Source: Apostichopus japonicus
Taxonomy: Eukaryota; Echinodermata; Holothuroidea; Aspidochirotida; Stichopodidae
DNA: 64,000 nucleotides
Direction: 5' to 3'
Assembly (NCBI RefSeq): GCF_037975245.1
Contig: NC_092578.1
Span: 12,506,321-12,570,320, forward strand
Of this stretch, positions 15,036 through 28,900 are shown piece after piece (positions within the stretch are counted from its first letter, which is position 1; every line of letters begins with the position of its first letter). The notes under the pieces were generated by a model. That model saw only the letters and a list, made by a program, of their open reading frames with translations, ran no database searches and had not been told where the DNA came from. The position numbers and the translations under genes were made by a program.

Positions 15036-17369
15036 TAACACAAAGCATTTATTAGTACAAACTTGCGTTTAAAGCTAGTTATGTAGACCTAATTGAAAGT
15101 CTAGACTATGTGCCAGAATGCACCATTTGACCTCTAATTAAGTTGTTGTTCTTGTCGAAGGATCCCCAGCCCCCCTACATGGGAATCGGCTAAATGAATG
15201 ACCCTAGAATCCTTGTTTCGCCTCTGGTGATTCCATACAGTTTCAAAACACTACCTAATTCAGTTTGGGGGTTGTGGGGAGGGGGGGCGTGGGGACACTC
15301 TTCGAGGGGCAGTGAGACATATATATTACTTTGATGGGGGGGGGGCGCAAAGTTACCTCAAAACATTTTGACAAAATTGATCCACTAATGATTCCGTATT
15401 AAACAATTTCCAGTATTGCAATGGGTTTTTTTTTTTATTTGTCAAGAAAACGACACTTTTTGACTCCTATTTATGCTAGGTTTACAACGACAGGGCAATT
15501 CTTAATTACAATTTTTTGGATTTAAAGAGTACATTCTAGATAGCGAGAGCGCACATTTTAATCGCAAAAAGTGAAAAAGGGTCCTTTTCTTATATTTTGG
15601 CATTCCTATGTTTCTCACAGACATTGCGCGAGGGACACGTTAAACCTGTCCCATGGCTTCGTCGCCGTTTAACTTGAAAATAAAGCAATGTGTTACATAC
15701 ACTGTTGCTTTGTCAAAGCCGTGTGTATGACGGATCAGTGTTGTTATAGACGTACGGGTCCACTAAATTGGGGATGGGAAAAGGGATAAAAGGCGGAGAG
15801 ATGCAAAGTGACTTTTGACATCTTCCAGCCCCATCCCCTCATATACACACCCCATACATGTAACATATCACAATGGGGGAGGGGAGTTTCTTCTTCCGCA
15901 TCACACAGTTCATATCACGTGTTTATACTTCCTTCTTCTTCCAAATTGACCTCAATTAGGTTGTATTATAAATATCGTGAAGCGGTAATGTTACTTCGCT
16001 GAAGAAAAAAAAAATACTTTGTGGACCTGCTTCATTTGTTGAATATCATTAACATGTATCCCTTAGAGTCACTATAGTCCATTTTTTTGTTATAAACTCA
16101 AATAACTCTTAATTGTGCAACCTAAATATGCATAATGCATGCGGAACCACGACCTGGCTATTATACGCGTATATATTCGAATTAATACGCGGATATATTA
16201 TGCAGTGTTTGTCCCACATGGCTTGCCATAAACGTTGATTCCTGGTGCGTGAGGTGGTAAATTCAGGGGCGGGTTGCTACAGGGAATCATGAAACTGACG
16301 GCCATGCATGAGCTTGAAACAAGCAACCCGATATACGGCGTTATATTGAAGTATGAGTATTTAGAGGAACTATAAAGACTATAAGGGCATGATATTTGCA
16401 TATGGCACATCATTTAGCCAACAGGAGATATATAGTGGAACATTTTTTTGGTACCCGAGGCTAGGATTAATTGATCAGCCTGGCTCTGCCCATACATGCA
16501 GTCATATCAAGTGGTTATAAGGTTTGTTCCTTTACGGTAATGTTACTTTACGGCAGCGTTACTTGACTATTGATGTGGTCCAAGAAAGGAAAGTCCTTTT
16601 TAATTTAAACCCTCCCAACTTCAGCACAAAAGAGGTACAAAGTTCCAAAACAGAAATAAACTTTAACAGCAATATTGCACACTAATGATACACTGTACAA
16701 CTCAAATTGCCTAAAAACTATACAGTTCCTCATCATTTAGATTCCAGTGGTTGTCCAACGTTGCCTTGAGATCATTCAATGAAGTTGCAAAGACGACCAC
16801 CTCAGGAATAGAGTTTTATGTATTAACAACTCGGTAAGAGAACTAATTGACATGCACTGTGCTTCTTGGCGATCTTGTAGCCATGAACTCTAGTTTGGCA
16901 GACTGAGTAAGGGGCGGTCATTAGAATATATTTAGGGCGTGGTTTCATTTCCCTCACCACCCTCTCCAGTCCAACTATATGTGCACATTTGCAACTTAAA
17001 TATTATAAACAGGCAACTGTAAATGGCTCCAAAATAACATTACTCGTCTAGTACAAAGAAAGTTAACGAAAAAAAGTACTTTCGTTTCTATCGAATTGGT
17101 GAGGTGTTGCTACAGGCTCTACGTATAAATCTGTAGACAATCAGCTTCGTCCTGCATGTACAATGCACTACTCTACGTTTTAATGCGCTAGCGTCCTGCT
17201 GAAAACTCCTTTTTTAACTAGTTTCTTCGAATTTCAGTTGATAAAATGTTGGTACGTTGCGATTGATCTGATTAACAAATTTCGTAAGTACAATCCTGTT
17301 GTTTATGAAACGCTCCGATAGTTCAACCTTTAACCCTTCGGCGATTCGCGTTACTCATAAAATAGAACT

Positions 17370-17438
17370 CCATATATGGTATGCTACCTGTAATTGAACC
17401 TCATTATGTTAATGATATGCAACGGTTTGGCTTAAATA
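17370..17438 (+). promoter_or_regulatory. Actin gene 2 promoter: CArG box and TATA-like box
   Basis: CCATATATGG at 17370-17379 is a perfect CArG box. A TATA-like TTAAATA lies at 17432-17438, with spacing similar to actin gene 1. Outside these motifs the two promoters do not look alike. Confidence 0.7.
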
Positions 17439-17464
17439 CAGCAAGTACTTCTTCCTCATTCCCT

Positions 17465-17526
17465 ATTCGTCTGCTTCACTACAACTCCTGCAACCGGCAG
17501 AAGCGCACATCTCAAGAACCTTCTAT
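17465..17526 (+). other. Actin gene 2 noncoding 5' exon
   Basis: The exon ends at the donor GTAAGT (17527). Splicing to the acceptor TTTTCAG (ending 19091) would leave a 35-nt leader before the ATG at 19127 and a leader intron of about 1.57 kb. The 5' end is estimated from the TATA-like box. Confidence 0.5.
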
Positions 17527-19084
17527 GTAAGTTTTAATTTATTCATAAATTTTGACACTTTAATGAATACCTAGAACACTGTTTTTTAGAATTTAGCAAT
17601 CGCAAAGGTTTCCAACATTACCTTGCTCAGAAACGTGCAATTCAAAGGCCTTAACAGTTAGGTAGATACAATCCACACGTGGTTTTGCTGTATAACTAGT
17701 ATAAGGGGCGTTACCCCACGTGTATATGTAGCCTGCGCTACACTATAATTGTACGATAATTGCTTACGTTTTAAATTTAAAGGTTACATCGTAAATTTCA
17801 ATTTGATCATATTATACTGTTTAATCTAATAGCTTAGTTGATCTGTGTGGAAAAGAATCTACCCATATTTCAAACGTAACTTGCATTTATGCGTAGGCTA
17901 GGTGCATGTGCAGTTCCAGGGTTTGAGTTTCTATAACCGTTGGCACTTTGTTCAGATTGGGAAGCCAGTATAGGCCTACACAGGATACTCGGCAAACACA
18001 ACACATTCTATGTTTTAAAATATCAGGAAAATGTTTGCACAAATGTTATTAACATTATCAATGGCGTTTTAATAACATCAAATGTTAGTCACTAGGAAAG
18101 TGGACGGAGTGTGGCTATATGTTGGCATGATTGTTCATAATCATATTTGCGGTTCCTTTGAATATTTTCCGAAGAATGTTATTGAAACATCTGTATAACA
18201 TATTACGTTTATTGTATATTGTATGTATTATGTATTCTCATTTGTAAAATGTTATATAAACATACTATTTGATGACAATTCGAAATCTTTTTGAAACTTA
18301 TGTGTTTGCCAGAGTATGTACTAAGAATGCCATAGCATGTCGCTTAATTTAAGTTCAATCCTCATAGGCTCATACCAACTGAATTAATGTAAGATTTGGA
18401 TGATAGGGCAGACATTTTGTGCATTTCATTAGCCATCAGGCTGTCAGATTAAGGCATAACCTTTCACATTGTACGTGTAGTCATTGTACGTGTAATGATT
18501 TATTTTAAGGTGTGGCATGTACATGTAGGTAACTTGGGATAGTCATATAGGCGACTTGGTGTGTTAATGCATAGGCTCCTGTGTTAAGGCATAGGCTGTG
18601 TGGGACTAACTTCTTGTGGTGCTTCTTGTTGCTCATAAAAAAAATCCATTATTTATAGATCACATTTCAACACACCCAAAATATAGTTGCATACTGTATG
18701 TATCCATACATTGCTGCAGTTCCTTGTTCATTCGGGATAGCCTTGGAAGGTGTTTGCTACAATTTGGCCTGCAAGTGCCGTCATGCAAAGCCGTGGGTGT
18801 ATTTCCTGATTGGGGTGTTTGCACAAAAGGAAGCACTTTGAATCTCTTGCATATTATTGGCTCCTCCCACTTTTTTTGTTCAGTGCTTTAAAAGGGCATG
18901 TGGTTTACAAATTCTTATCTGACTGCTCACCTCTTGCAACTTTATTTTAGCAATGAAGATCATATAAAGTAAAGTGTGTGTATGTCAGTTTCCTCATTAC
19001 TGTTTAACAGCATAGGTCATAGATAGGTGTGAATACTTTTCCAACTGAACCAGAGTTTAGTTTTCATGTTTTTGACTTTGTTAA

Positions 19085-21200
<2,116 letters not shown>

Positions 21201-21365
21201 ATTGTGAACACATGTGTGACGGTGCATTCTTGATGCCCCGTTAAACTTAAAATCAAAGACATTCAAATATAACACTAAAAAACATGCTATGATGTGGCAG
21301 ATATAAAACTTGCTCACATTTTGGTCCAACCAATTTCTGCTAACTTTTTGGGCCAGCATTCCACT

Positions 21366-21371
21366 AATAAA
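21366..21371 (+). terminator. Poly(A) signal of actin gene 2
   Basis: AATAAA lies 166 bp after the stop codon on the gene strand. It is the closest canonical signal, but its use is not proven. Confidence 0.5.
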
Positions 21372-22650
21372 TTTCCGAGGTCTTGGTCTTGAATTGCTCA
21401 CCAAAAAGCAAATTTTTAGTTTTGTAGAGAAAATTTAACAAGATTGACTTGACTGTTCAGACATATCACTTGTATGTCTATTGCCAAACAAGGGAGATTG
21501 CCAATGAGAGAAAGGTTTAATACCTCCCGTGGCAGTTTTGTGTTGATAAAGCAAACCTTGACATTCAGTTGAGTCTGTGTGATGCGACTTCAAACCCCAC
21601 CAGGGGAGGTTTTCTAGTTCAGCAAAGTTGGTATGCATTTTTGTAGCTTGTTGTACCCACCTCTCTTGAAACAGACTTGGTTGGAAGCTTAGCTATTGAC
21701 TTTGTTTTGCACAAATTATAATCCACCATTTTGGTACTTTATAAACAAATAGTTGACATAACCCTTGGAGGATATAACATTTTCCTGGGTTTTGTCTTTA
21801 TGTTAACTGACAGGCACTTTGCACAAGCTGTGCACTGCAATAGTATGTCCCGTTTCCAATGTTAATTGGGTACTGTTGCATTGCTAGTTTTCTGCTCTTT
21901 CAGACTTTTTTTTTTTACCACAAGAAATGGTTTCTTTTTATTTTGTATGAGAAAAAGTATAATTTGTGTAAGTTGTGGTAGTGATCGGTATAAGAAAAGA
22001 ATGAAAAGATAATCACATTTGTCTTCATTATTTACTCCTTGTGATGTGTATTTGAAAGGTCCCAAGTTTTCTTTTGTGTTTGGGTACAAAAACCGCATAT
22101 GAATAGGATGAAATCCCCCTCCCCCCCACACATACTTTGTAATAGTCCTGGGAGATGTGGTGGGCTACAACTAAACCCCTCTAAAATGTCTTGAGATCAT
22201 GGGATGAATATAAACCTAATCCCAGGGTATGAATATAAACCCAGTGGTGAGGTATGGGCTTGTTGCATGGCTGTGTTAAGGGGTTGGGGCTTGCTTATTG
22301 CAAGACAGAAATATCAGTTTGCTTGAGGCAGCAGTGCCAAAACAAATGGGACCTTCAACCTCTAGTACAAATCTCTGGCTTGACCCCATCCCCCAGTCTA
22401 GAACAAATCTCTGACTTGATCCCATCCCCCAGTCTAGTCAGAAGTTTTGGGAGTAGAGCTTTGGAATATCAACAGGCATTAAAGCAGCCCTAACAAAAAA
22501 TACGAGTAACACTGCTTAGTATAGTAAATACCCATCGAGTGTGATCTTAAATATATACAAGCGAAATAAAAAATGTCTAGAAAACAATTCTTCTGTACGC
22601 TGCACCTTCCTTCTTCAAGCCTATACTTTATTTGAAAATGATTATTTAGC
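21372..22650. other. Intergenic region, no gene seen
   Basis: No coding similarity recognised. A near-duplicate phrase ('cagtctag' with 'aaatctctg.cttgaccccatccccc') occurs twice around 22360-22440. The rest is unremarkable single-copy-looking sequence. Confidence 0.5.
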
Positions 22651-22655
22651 ACAGC

Positions 22656-22666
22656 GCCGCCATTTT
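22656..22666. promoter_or_regulatory. YY1-like motif upstream of the C10orf67 homologue
   Basis: GCCGCCATTTT is the reverse complement of AAAATGGCGGC, the consensus bound by YY1 near many metazoan start sites. It lies 260 bp upstream of the start codon. The assignment rests on motif and position only. Confidence 0.4.
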
Positions 22667-22925
22667 TACTTCTAGCATAGCAACCTCAACTGGAGTCATC
22701 ATGGCAACTTGTATGTTAAAACGGTCCAGCACAGAATTTAATTATGTGTGCTGTACGTTGGTGCGTTGCTGCTCCGCATTCGACTAACTTTTCGCCTAAC
22801 GTTAGTTTAGTACTAGTTACTAGCGCTTGTTAGGACTTTGTCTTCCTCTTTTAGCTCGGTTGTTTGAATGGATGAGCAGTGACAAGGATAATGAAAACTT
22901 AATAAACCATGTGATGGTTTGAAAT

Positions 22926-25900
22926 ATGGCCCAGGAAAAACGTAGGGAAAGTAGGGTAGTGAGGTCGGCCAAGTCCGAGACTGCCGAAATGGTCGAAACA
23001 CATAACGTTGAGAATGGAAATTTATCAGTTCCGCGACACAACGATATGTCTTTTTCACCAACTGATGTCTTCTCGTGAGTCACTTAAAAGCTACAAATTA
23101 TTGCAAGCCTAAATATGGACAAACTACACATATTAATAATATTCTAGATTATGTAAACTTTAATCAGTAACATATTGAAGTGCTGGAGTTTTCTTGTACA
23201 AGCTACGGCTTCCAAGCCCTTCCACCATTTTCTCTCCGTATTTACTACTTTACAAGATTAATTTTTACCATGGTCACATTGGTAGTGACCATATGGTTAA
23301 ACAGAAGATAGCTCACCAACCTTAAACCTGATTACTGTACATGTAAGGCATACTATAAGGCTTAGGTCTAGCGATCTATTCTATTTCCAAGGGACTCATG
23401 GTATTCACTTGGGATAACATCGTCATGATCAACAGTTACAATCTCAATGTCGACGCACTGAGAGAGAGAGTGGATCACAATGTTTGCTTTTGGTGCCCAG
23501 ACTCTATCTTGGGTGCCTTGTTAGTAAGTGTGATTTGCATTTGTCTTGGTGTGCTCAGGCACATTTTATAGGTAGACTGGAATAGAAAAGGCCTACCCTC
23601 GAATCCATATAGGCTACCCTATACTAGTAGTAAGTAGTATTGTGTGATCATAGAGGTGAACAAATTTAGAACCACAGAAATTGGGAGCCCTTAGTACTAG
23701 TGTATACTAAGTTAGGCCCCTCTACCTAGTAGAAATAGGCTAGGCTTCTGACTCATTAAACTACCTAGGGCCTAGGCCTAGACCTAAGTTATGCTATAGC
23801 TACACTCCTTTGGGTGTCTTTGATTTTGTTTAATCTGTAAGCAGTTGTACAGGTGGTCAGCCCTACAGTGAAGCCGGCATATAAAATACTTCACCTTTGG
23901 TAAGGTTAGAAAGCAAGGAAACCTGTGCCTAAGGTAAAGCTCATCAAACAGCAGAGATCGCTTCTCGGCCTTTTGGCTAAGATCATGTGTAGTATCTGTC
24001 CCCTTTCGAAGGGAATGGTGATGCACACCTGAGGATAATCACACAGTCACAGTCCCGATGCAAGGGGACTGGGGTTGAGAGCGGATCAGTCGTTTGGTAG
24101 TTTGGTTTTCGTGCCCAGGTTCTTTCCTGGGCGACTTTTCCTTAAAAAAAAGCAAAGAACCCTAGTAGGAATGCATTGTGACTTGCCTGCTTGTTCTTTA
24201 AAGGTTAACAGAAATTGTGCCTACTACTGTACAGTAACAATACAGTAGCAACAGTTCTTTATTCAGCCCATTGAACATGGTTGGTACTGCATATCCATCC
24301 CTTACCCAAACATTGTCTGTCTCTCAAACTTCTAAACTGTCTCTTCTTGCGCAAATCCTATTCATAATTAGTCAAAGGTTGCATCTCATTGAAATTTAAA
24401 AATGATTAGGTTTAACAATTTTGTCAAATTTTGTCTGTCCCTCATAGAAAAAGTTTCAGTCTCTCAGGGACATATGATGACCCACCCTTTACAATCTATA
24501 TGTGATTAAGGTTTTGTTTATGGTTGTTAGTTGAGATGTAATCTTTCAGTTTCATAATTTTTCTAATGCAGTTAAGTAGGAAATTATATAAATTCCAAGT
24601 TTAAATGAAACATTACACACTGTGAAACAATTTTCAACATTGTTATTTGATGTTAGATCTTAAAGTATACTAATTCTTGAAAGGTTTATATTCTACAGTA
24701 TTTAGTGTTAACTTTAAATAGTAACTATAAAAAGTAAGAACTATTATGTACTAGGATATTTTGGCAAAGATTTGAAGCACGCTCATCATTAAACTTCTAG
24801 AGATTTTTCCATCAGCAAATTTTATTGAATTACTATAAACAAGCAAAACATCAGTTTTAGAGTTCATTGGACTTTCAAGATTAAAATTTCATGATCAACA
24901 TACAGTATACAGTCCTGGTTTGGAAACAGAAAAAGTAATTAGTCCAAAATTCAACTTAAGTTCTGGCACAGACAGGTATATCCTGTACAACATGCAATAT
25001 GTCCTGACATAATGCATCCTAATACAAACACTGCTATGTTGATGTTTTCCTTTTTCCTACATATATAAGAGTTTATAAAGAAAAAGCAAAAAAGAATTGA
25101 CATTCTCAGCAACAGTAAGCATTTCATCAAGATATTTGAATTCTTCCAATAAAGAACCTTCCAAAGTTAAAAACTTAATTATTTTACTACCAAAGTCTTA
25201 GTACTTTTGAAATTCTATTAAGAAATTGAAATTTAGACATCTTAGTCTCCATAAATCATAAGTTATGACATTTTTGATAAAATTTAATATTTTCTGATAA
25301 GTTTCAGATGCTTCCCAAGATATGATCAAAGATGTCTTCCTTGTTTCTTTCCCTCTGAAGGAAATGTGTTAAAAATATTTAAAGTAATATCAAATCAAAA
25401 AGTTCACTGTAGGATGAACAGAATTTGGAACCACTTGACTGACCAGATGGGAAGCAGATTTATACTATAGAGGCATACTTTAACAGTCCAATTGATGAAT
25501 TTGTTATTTTGTTAAAATAATGTCAAAATATCAAATTGATCTCATCTGCTTAACTATAACAATTGCAAATTCAGCACTTTGTGAGCATGTAAAATAAATT
25601 ACCAACTAATTAATATTGATAATGAAACTCAGAAGACATGTTGAATTTCCTGCCAATCACCAAAATTATTCTATTAATAATTGGTATTGAATCCATGTAA
25701 TAATTTGGACGATGTTTATTGTTGTATTGCTCTCCATCCTTCTAATGTAGGCCTCTAGAGTCCCATATCTCACTGACTCTGGTTCTGAAGATAATTCTGA
25801 TGATGATTAAATACAGCTGCCGTTTTCAAATTTTACAACCTCCGTCCTGGGTTACCTGCCTTCTTGCCTCAAAACACTTTATATGATTCTCAATAAACCA

Positions 25901-28900
25901 ACATAATACTCAATCTATAATTTGTTGTGTTCTTTTTTCTCTTTTTATAGTTTCAAAGGAATAGTGGAAAATGAGACGGAATAGTGTATTTTCAAATCCA
26001 CTATTCCGCTGGAATAGTGGTAAATATTCTTAAATTCGACCCCTGCTCAGTGTTCAGAGATATCATGAAGGCTATTTAAATTTCCAATGCTAATTGATCA
26101 ATCTCTGTGTCTGAGTGACAGTAGTATTTAAGAACAGTTAACTAGCAGACAATAGTTGACAAGGAGACAAGTAGTTCACAAACTTGTAGACAAGTAGTTG
26201 ACCTTGAGCATCACCTTTTGAATCTTCCAGACCCTCCATAGCTGACCAACAAAAGGTTGGCTTCTTTCGGCAGGACAAAGCCACACAGACAGAAGACTCA
26301 GAAATTGTGGAGCTGAAGGACATGACAAAGGTGCTGCAGATATTATTACAGGTGAGCATGACTTGATTTTGAGTTTAAAACTAAGTAAGAAGTCTTCCAA
26401 TCTTTGGTACATTATGACATTCATGTAGACAGGTACATACATGTGTCAACTTACTTAAACAGTGAAGCAGTTTAACTTATAATATGTGTATTTTGCATTT
26501 GATAAACAAAATGCCACTGATTCCTAAAGCTTATGTTACTTACAGCATTGCAAATGTATTGCCTCAGGCTACAATATATGATTGAAGTGCATTTACTAAC
26601 ATAGCTTGTTCGAAGGTACTGCTGTAAAGCAGTGTGCATATGTGTTTGTTGTTTTGAAAAGTATCTTGAGACAATTGTATCACAGTATTAAATTTGCTTA
26701 AGATGTAAACTATCACAAACATTTGGATGGATTCTGATTAATACATTTTTTTGGTGAAATTTATATAAAGTTTTGGTGTAGTGCGATACTAGCAAAGTAA
26801 GTAACTGGTTGTTATTTAGATTATGATTTGACATATTGCTTATAAAGAAAGTTTTCGTCTTTTCAGGAATCCAAAGCTTTAAAACGGGAACTGGCTGTTG
26901 CTAGACAAGTGATTGTAGCAGAATATGAGAACAGATTGCAAGAAAAAGCAATTGATATGTACACAAGAATTAATGACAGACTGGAGCAGTTGGAGAATGC
27001 ACACCAAGAGGTTAGTCAATATTTAAAGAAAGTCCATATTATACAAATTCAAAATATCCATGATGGAGGGGGAAGGGTGAGGGGAGGGTTAAAGCCTCTT
27101 TTATTGCTATCTTTAAGTGAAAATACTTTTAAGTACATAGCAAGTTTCAAAGCTCTCAAATGGTCTCAAAACTGGCCGTTTTCTCTATAACATATATACT
27201 AGATGACTTTTGATTTGGTAGTAAGTTGTGAAAATATTTCACAGGGTATCATGTAGAGCTTTCATTTTTCATTACCAATTATTAAACAAATGTTTGCAAG
27301 GTGGCAGAGCTGCTTTGCGAGCTGTGAAATTGACAACAGAAAGTGTCCTTTTATGCATACATCTATGTGTCTATATTTCATATAGCAAGACTGTTCTATC
27401 TGGATTTTGAAACATTTGGAATGAAAATTCTATACTGTTTAAAACCATGCCAGTGATCTAAATGGTTGATTCCCACGAGGGATTGCTACAAACAAGAGCT
27501 GAAAATCTCTGATCTTTTCTGGTTCTCATTTAATTCTTGGACACTTGCTATGTGGAATTTTGAGCAAATTATATGGCAAGGATTCACAAAGTCAACTGGC
27601 TTTCTGGTAAGGGTTGTCATGGTGACAAAAAAAAGGGACACGGACTGTGGTAAAGCAGTAGTTTGTAAGCATTTAGCTTCAATCTGGCAAGCAGTTAACA
27701 TTTTGACATCTGAATGTAACTACTTGTTGTTTGGTTTCTAGAGAATAGCCGTTGTGAGGAGGAGCTACAGAACACAGTTGGCTGATGCAATTGCAAGGAT
27801 AACCAATGAGTGGAAGGTATGTTCCTATTTCAGGATGATGGTATGATCCATTTTGAAATATTTCCATGTTGTTCTTCTCAGTCAGATCCAGTCACTTAAA
27901 GTGAGGGAGGGGTTGTGGGTGCGGGGGGTGGGCGGGGGTTTGGATGGAGTTAAAGTGGCTGTTTAATTTTTCCAAATAAAGGTATGAAGCATATCCTTCA
28001 AAGGACAGTGTCAACATTGAAAATCTTAAACTGTCTCAAGAAATTCGGAGTCTGTTGCAGGTTTGGGAAGAGGTTGAATGTGTCTCCAATATGGCTGATA
28101 AACCTCGGGCTCAATGTACAGGAAACAGAAGAAGTAATAAGTTTTAGAGAAAATATGATGCTTTTGTTTTCTGAAGTATGGTTTACTTTACATACATGGG
28201 GCTAGCAGTAATGTAACTTCTCTATTTCAGAAACATGCTAATTCCAAGATGAACATGGAGTTGAGAAAGGATGCCAGTCGAAGCGCAAAAGTTTCAGAAG
28301 ATCATAAACAGTTACAACAGCAACTGAGTCAACAAGAGAACATCATACAGATGTTAAAAATGCAGCTAGAGCAGCAAGCACAGGTAAGCATCTCATAATC
28401 TATGCTACCAATCCATGTTACAGTATGGTTAGAGCAGCAAACAAAGCATCTCATAAACTATGCTCCAATCCATGTTATGATATGGTTAGAGCAGCAAACA
28501 CAGGTAAGCATCTCATAATCAATGCTACCAATCCATATTACAGTATGGTTAGAGCAGCAAGCACAGGTAAGCATCTCATAATCTATGCTCCAATTCATAT
28601 TACAGTATGGTTAGAGCAGAAAACACAGGTAAGCATCTCATAATCTATGCTACCAATCCATAATACAGTAGAGCAGCAAACACAGGTATGCATTTTATAA
28701 TGTATACTGCCAATCCATATTACAGTATGGTTAGAGCATCAACCACAGGTAAGCATCTCATAATATATGCTCCAATTGATATTACAGTATGGTTAGAGCA
28801 GAAAACACAGGTAACATCTCATAATCTATGCTACCAATCCATATTACAGCATGGTTATAGCAGAAAACACAGGTAAGCATCTCATAATCTATGCTCCAAT

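Larger units (their letters stand above)
13270..17369. other. Intergenic region between the two actin genes
   Basis: No protein gene recognised. It contains the rest of the actin 1 3' region (ATTAAA near 13701 is a possible poly(A) signal), a tRNA-derived SINE, a degenerate MITE-like segment, G-rich tracts around 15270-15345, and the distal promoter region of actin 2. Confidence 0.6.

Noticed and set aside
23957-24146. Calling the element a normal U2 snRNA gene
   Set aside because: Only the 5' domain matches. The Sm site and the U2 3' stem-loops are missing and replaced by unrelated sequence.
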